From: WTJO01 sp965660165
GTDB taxonomy: Bacteria; Pseudomonadota; Alphaproteobacteria; Puniceispirillales; Puniceispirillaceae
Assembly (NCBI GenBank): GCA_965660165.1
Contig: CBFHYU010000011.1
Span: 1-64,000, forward strand
Length of the DNA: 64,000 nt
Direction of reading: 5' to 3'
Position 1 is the first letter of the stretch; every line of letters begins with the position of its first letter. A model generated the notes under the pieces. That model searched no databases. It worked only from the letters and a program-made list of their open reading frames with translations, and had not been told where the DNA came from. Shown piece after piece: positions 61,178 through 64,000 of this stretch. Made by a program: the position numbers and the translations under genes.

Positions 61178-63862
61178 TTGACTGATTCGTTACCACCGCA
61201 GCCATCAGAACATATGATTTCAATTTCTGATGAGATGCGTAAATCTTATCTAGATTATGCGATGAGCGTTATTGTATCTCGTGCATTGCCAGATGTTCGT
61301 GACGGCCTAAAGCCTGTTCATAGACGAATTTTATATGCAATGATGGAAGGCGGTTATGACTGGTCAAAGCCGCCTCGTAAATCTGCCCGTGTGGTCGGGG
61401 ATGTGATGGGTAATTATCACCCGCATGGTGATAGTTCTATCTATGAAGCTATGGTCAGAATGGCACAAGATTTCTCAATGCGGCTGCCTTTGGTAGATGG
61501 GCAGGGAAATTTTGGCTCGATTGATGGCGATCCTGCGGCCGCCATGCGGTACACAGAATCGCGTCTTGCCCGTTCTGCTGAATCATTGTTGCGGGATATA
61601 GATAAAAACACTATCGATTTTGTCCCTAATTATGATGAAACTCAGGAAGAACCATCAGTATTACCAGCAGAATATCCTAATTTGCTGGTAAATGGGGCAG
61701 GGGGTATTGCTGTTGGAATGGCAACAAATATTCCGCCTCATAATCCAGGTGAGGTGATCGCTGCCTGTCAGGCTGTTATCAAAAACCCTGATTTAACAGA
61801 TGAAGAGCTGATGGAAATTGTAACGGGCCCTGATTTTCCAACTGGCGCGCTGATAATGGGTAGGGCAGGGATACGTGATGCCTTTACCACTGGCAGAGGC
61901 TCTGTGGTGATGCGCGCACGCTCTGAAATCCAGCAAATAGCAGGGGACAGAGAACAGATTATTATCACTGAGATTCCATATCAGGTTAATAAATCACAGC
62001 TTTTAGAGCGTGTTGGCGAGCTTGTGCGCGATAAAACTATTGAACATATTTCGGATATTCGGGATGAATCAAACCGTCAGGGTATGCGTATTGTGATAAA
62101 AATCAAACGTGAAGGCTCTGCTGATGTTGTGTTGAACCAGCTTTATCGCCATACACGTTTTCAGACTAGCTTTCCTGTAAATATGCTGGCGATGCATAAT
62201 GGTCGCCCACAGCAATTAAGCTTGCGGCAAGTTATTGACGCCTTTTGCGAGTTCAGACAGGAAGTGGTTGTAAGACGTACACGGTTCCTGCTTGGTAAAG
62301 CACGTGACAGAGCCCATATCCTAGCAGGCTTGCTGATAGCGCTTACCTCAATAGACGAAATTATCGAGCTTATCAGATCAGCCAAAACAGGCGAAGAAGC
62401 CCGCCAGAAGTTAATGGATAGGGTGTGGCCAGCGGCAGAAGTGGCTGGAATTATTAAACTTATTGACGATCCTGGACATGAAGTAGTTGATGATAGCTAT
62501 CGTTTGTCAGAAACTCAAGCTAGAGCAATTTTGGAATTGCGCCTGCAACGATTGACAGGTATGGAACGCGAAAAGCTCGCAGACGAGACCTCTCAGCTTG
62601 CAATAGATATTACCTATTATCTTGAAATTCTGTCATCACAGGACAAGCTAGTGTCGGTGATATTAGAAGAATTGCAGCAGGCATATGACAGGCTGGCAGA
62701 GCCAAGACGCACAGAAATATCGGATGCGCTAGCAGACCAAGATGATGAAGATTTAATTCAGCAAGAAGATATGGTGGTTACCGTTAGCCATCGCGGCTAT
62801 ATCAAGCGGGTGGCGCTGGCTGATTATCGGGCACAACGGCGTGGCGGCAAAGGCCGCACAGGCATGAAAACCCGTGAAGAAGATTATGTCACTCGTCTAT
62901 TTGTTGCCAATACCCACACGCCAATTCTATTTTTCACCTCAAAAGGGATGGTGTATCAGCTAAAATGCTACAAGCTTCCAGTGGCCTCGCCGCAATCTAT
63001 TGGCAAGGCTATGGTCAATTTATTGCCGATTGATCAGGATGAAACTATCCAAACAGTGATGCCAATGCCATCTGATGTAGCTAGCTGGGATAAATTAAAT
63101 ATTTTATTTGCTACGGCCAAAGGCACTATTCGCCGTAACTTGCTATCTGATTTCACAAATATCATGCGAAACGGAAAAATAGCTATGAAGCTTGGCGAAG
63201 ATGACAGGCTGATTAGCGTCTTGCCGTGTCAGGAAACAGACCAAGTGCTTATCGCGTCACGTTCTGGCAAGGCTATTCGGTTTAATGTGGATGAAGTTAG
63301 GCTGTTTAGAGGCAGAAATTCAGTTGGTGTACGCGGTATCAGGCTTAAAGATGCAGATGAAGCTGTGTCTATCTGTGTTATCCGTGACCCTGACAGAGAA
63401 TATGTGCTGTCAATCACTGAAAATGGCTATGGCAAACGCACGGCCGTATCTGAATATAGATGCACATCCAGAGGCGGGCAGGGTGTTGCCAATATTGAAA
63501 CCTCTGAGAGAAATGGCAAGGTAGTCGCATCATTTACCGTATTTGCCGAAGATCATCTGATGCTGGTAACTAATGCTGGCAAAGTAATTCGAATTCGTGT
63601 TGATGGCGGTGATGGAGATACTATCCGTATTGCTGGCAGAAAAACACAAGGGGTTAGATTGTTTGAAATCGACAAGTCTGAGTTGGTGGTTTCTGTTGGC
63701 ATTATCAGAGACGTAGATGATGATGACGCATCAGATAGCGATGATAGCGATACTGGCAACTCTGGCGATACTGGCTCCTCTCCTTTAGAAGAGGCAAATG
63801 TGCCGTCCGCAGATTTAGAGGGGCAAACCAAAGATGATGCAGAAGGCAATATGCCTGAATAA
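61178..63862 (+). CDS. gyrA: DNA gyrase subunit A
   Basis: An 894-aa type IIA topoisomerase subunit that introduces negative supercoils with GyrB. The catalytic tyrosine is Tyr125 in AAMRYTE. The quinolone-determining region reads HPHGDSSIYE, with Ser86 and Glu90 at the E. coli Ser83 and Asp87 positions, so no classical resistance change is seen. The GyrA box QRRGGKG (553-559) in the C-terminal pinwheel identifies gyrase rather than topoisomerase IV. Translation seems to begin at a TTG (61178); an ATG 12 codons later is the alternative. The last 50 residues are an acidic Asp/Ser-rich tail. coaD follows. Confidence 0.96.
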   Translation: MTDSLPPQPSEHMISISDEMRKSYLDYAMSVIVSRALPDVRDGLKPVHRRILYAMMEGGYDWSKPPRKSARVVGDVMGNYHPHGDSSIYEAMVRMAQDFSMRLPLVDGQGNFGSIDGDPAAAMRYTESRLARSAESLLRDIDKNTIDFVPNYDETQEEPSVLPAEYPNLLVNGAGGIAVGMATNIPPHNPGEVIAACQAVIKNPDLTDEELMEIVTGPDFPTGALIMGRAGIRDAFTTGRGSVVMRARSEIQQIAGDREQIIITEIPYQVNKSQLLERVGELVRDKTIEHISDIRDESNRQGMRIVIKIKREGSADVVLNQLYRHTRFQTSFPVNMLAMHNGRPQQLSLRQVIDAFCEFRQEVVVRRTRFLLGKARDRAHILAGLLIALTSIDEIIELIRSAKTGEEARQKLMDRVWPAAEVAGIIKLIDDPGHEVVDDSYRLSETQARAILELRLQRLTGMEREKLADETSQLAIDITYYLEILSSQDKLVSVILEELQQAYDRLAEPRRTEISDALADQDDEDLIQQEDMVVTVSHRGYIKRVALADYRAQRRGGKGRTGMKTREEDYVTRLFVANTHTPILFFTSKGMVYQLKCYKLPVASPQSIGKAMVNLLPIDQDETIQTVMPMPSDVASWDKLNILFATAKGTIRRNLLSDFTNIMRNGKIAMKLGEDDRLISVLPCQETDQVLIASRSGKAIRFNVDEVRLFRGRNSVGVRGIRLKDADEAVSICVIRDPDREYVLSITENGYGKRTAVSEYRCTSRGGQGVANIETSERNGKVVASFTVFAEDHLMLVTNAGKVIRIRVDGGDGDTIRIAGRKTQGVRLFEIDKSELVVSVGIIRDVDDDDASDSDDSDTGNSGDTGSSPLEEANVPSADLEGQTKDDAEGNMPE

Positions 63863-63892
63863 CCCTGCAATCTAGCAATATGGGCAGAAAAT

Positions 63893-64000
63893 ATGATAGC
63901 AGCGATTTATCCAGGTACTTTTGATCCGCTTACATTTGGCCATTTGAATATCATTGCCCGTGCCAGCTTGATTTGTAATCGCTTGATTGTTGGTGTTGCC
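63893..64000 (+). CDS. coaD: Phosphopantetheine adenylyltransferase, N-terminal part (cut by window edge)
   Basis: Only the first 36 codons are present. They read MIAAIYPGTFDPLTFGHLNII, the nucleotidyltransferase start of CoaD with the catalytic TxGH-type motif (here TFGH). CoaD makes dephospho-CoA from phosphopantetheine and ATP. It starts 30 bases after the gyrA stop, an order seen in many Alphaproteobacteria. The rest lies beyond the window. Confidence 0.9.
   Translation, partial: MIAAIYPGTFDPLTFGHLNIIARASLICNRLIVGVA

Noticed and set aside
1..64000. Mobile elements, prophage, CRISPR or defence islands
   Set aside because: No transposase, integrase, phage structural gene, regularly spaced repeats or toxin-antitoxin pair was seen; the solitary Dam has no nuclease partner here.

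Overview
The window reads as a stretch of core chromosome from a marine-type alphaproteobacterium. By eye the base composition is moderately AT-rich. Gene orders typical of Alphaproteobacteria are present: tolC-popZ-like-valS, erpA/dgt-argS-SPOR-scpA-scpB-tatABC-serS-surE-pcm-nlpD, yajC-secD-secF followed by an Mth938-like gene and a squalene/phytoene synthase-like gene, uvrA/ssb, and gyrA-coaD. The aapJQMP amino-acid transporter, a FAD-oxidoreductase/SelD fusion, a GMC oxidoreductase and a PhyH dioxygenase suggest a SAR116/Puniceispirillales-like or related oceanic lineage. That assignment is inference from gene content. No rRNA, insertion sequence, prophage, CRISPR array or restriction-modification pair was seen.

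Layout. 1-8.6 kb: an iron-regulated ferric-iron binding protein (fbpA) behind a clear iron box, then a tight four-gene block (PhyH dioxygenase, MFS transporter, GMC oxidoreductase, ABM monooxygenase) that looks like uptake and oxidation of an unknown small molecule, two reverse-strand genes (DUF2938 membrane protein, atypical SDR), and the Fbp permease. 8.6-18 kb: a D-lactate/glycolate dehydrogenase-type flavoenzyme, cystathionine beta-lyase, the complete aapJQMP system with an intrinsic terminator behind the binding protein, and a cysK-sulfurtransferase pair. 18-22.3 kb: acyl-CoA synthetase, voltage-gated K+ channel, small membrane protein, YhiN-type flavoprotein, tRNA-Asn. 22.4-28 kb: a reverse-strand run MFS - EamA - oxidoreductase/SelD - mnmH that makes selenophosphate and 2-selenouridine in tRNA. 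28-30.1 kb: a solitary Dam methylase, azlC/azlD, and tRNA-Cys.

30.2-38.9 kb: Pcm-like methyltransferase, TolC, PopZ-like protein, valS, ilvD, xth, erpA. 39-51 kb: the dgt-to-nlpD housekeeping run. It lacks the nagZ gene often found before scpA, and an FbpC-type ATPase sits between scpB and tatA. That ATPase could complete the Fbp transporter whose other parts lie near the left edge. 51-64 kb: a DUF815 ATPase, yajC-secD-secF, the Mth938-like and phytoene-synthase-like pair (homologues of the mitochondrial complex I assembly factors NDUFAF3 and NDUFAF6), trmFO, uvrA, ssb, gyrA, and the first 36 codons of coaD.

Most of the window is ordinary. The most notable points are the scattered iron transporter, the selenium run with two co-oriented transporters, the histone-H1-like tail on TatA, the solitary Dam, the SDR lacking its Ser and Lys catalytic positions, and the uncharacterised PhyH-MFS-GMC-ABM block. 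No clearly new defence or mobile system is visible.
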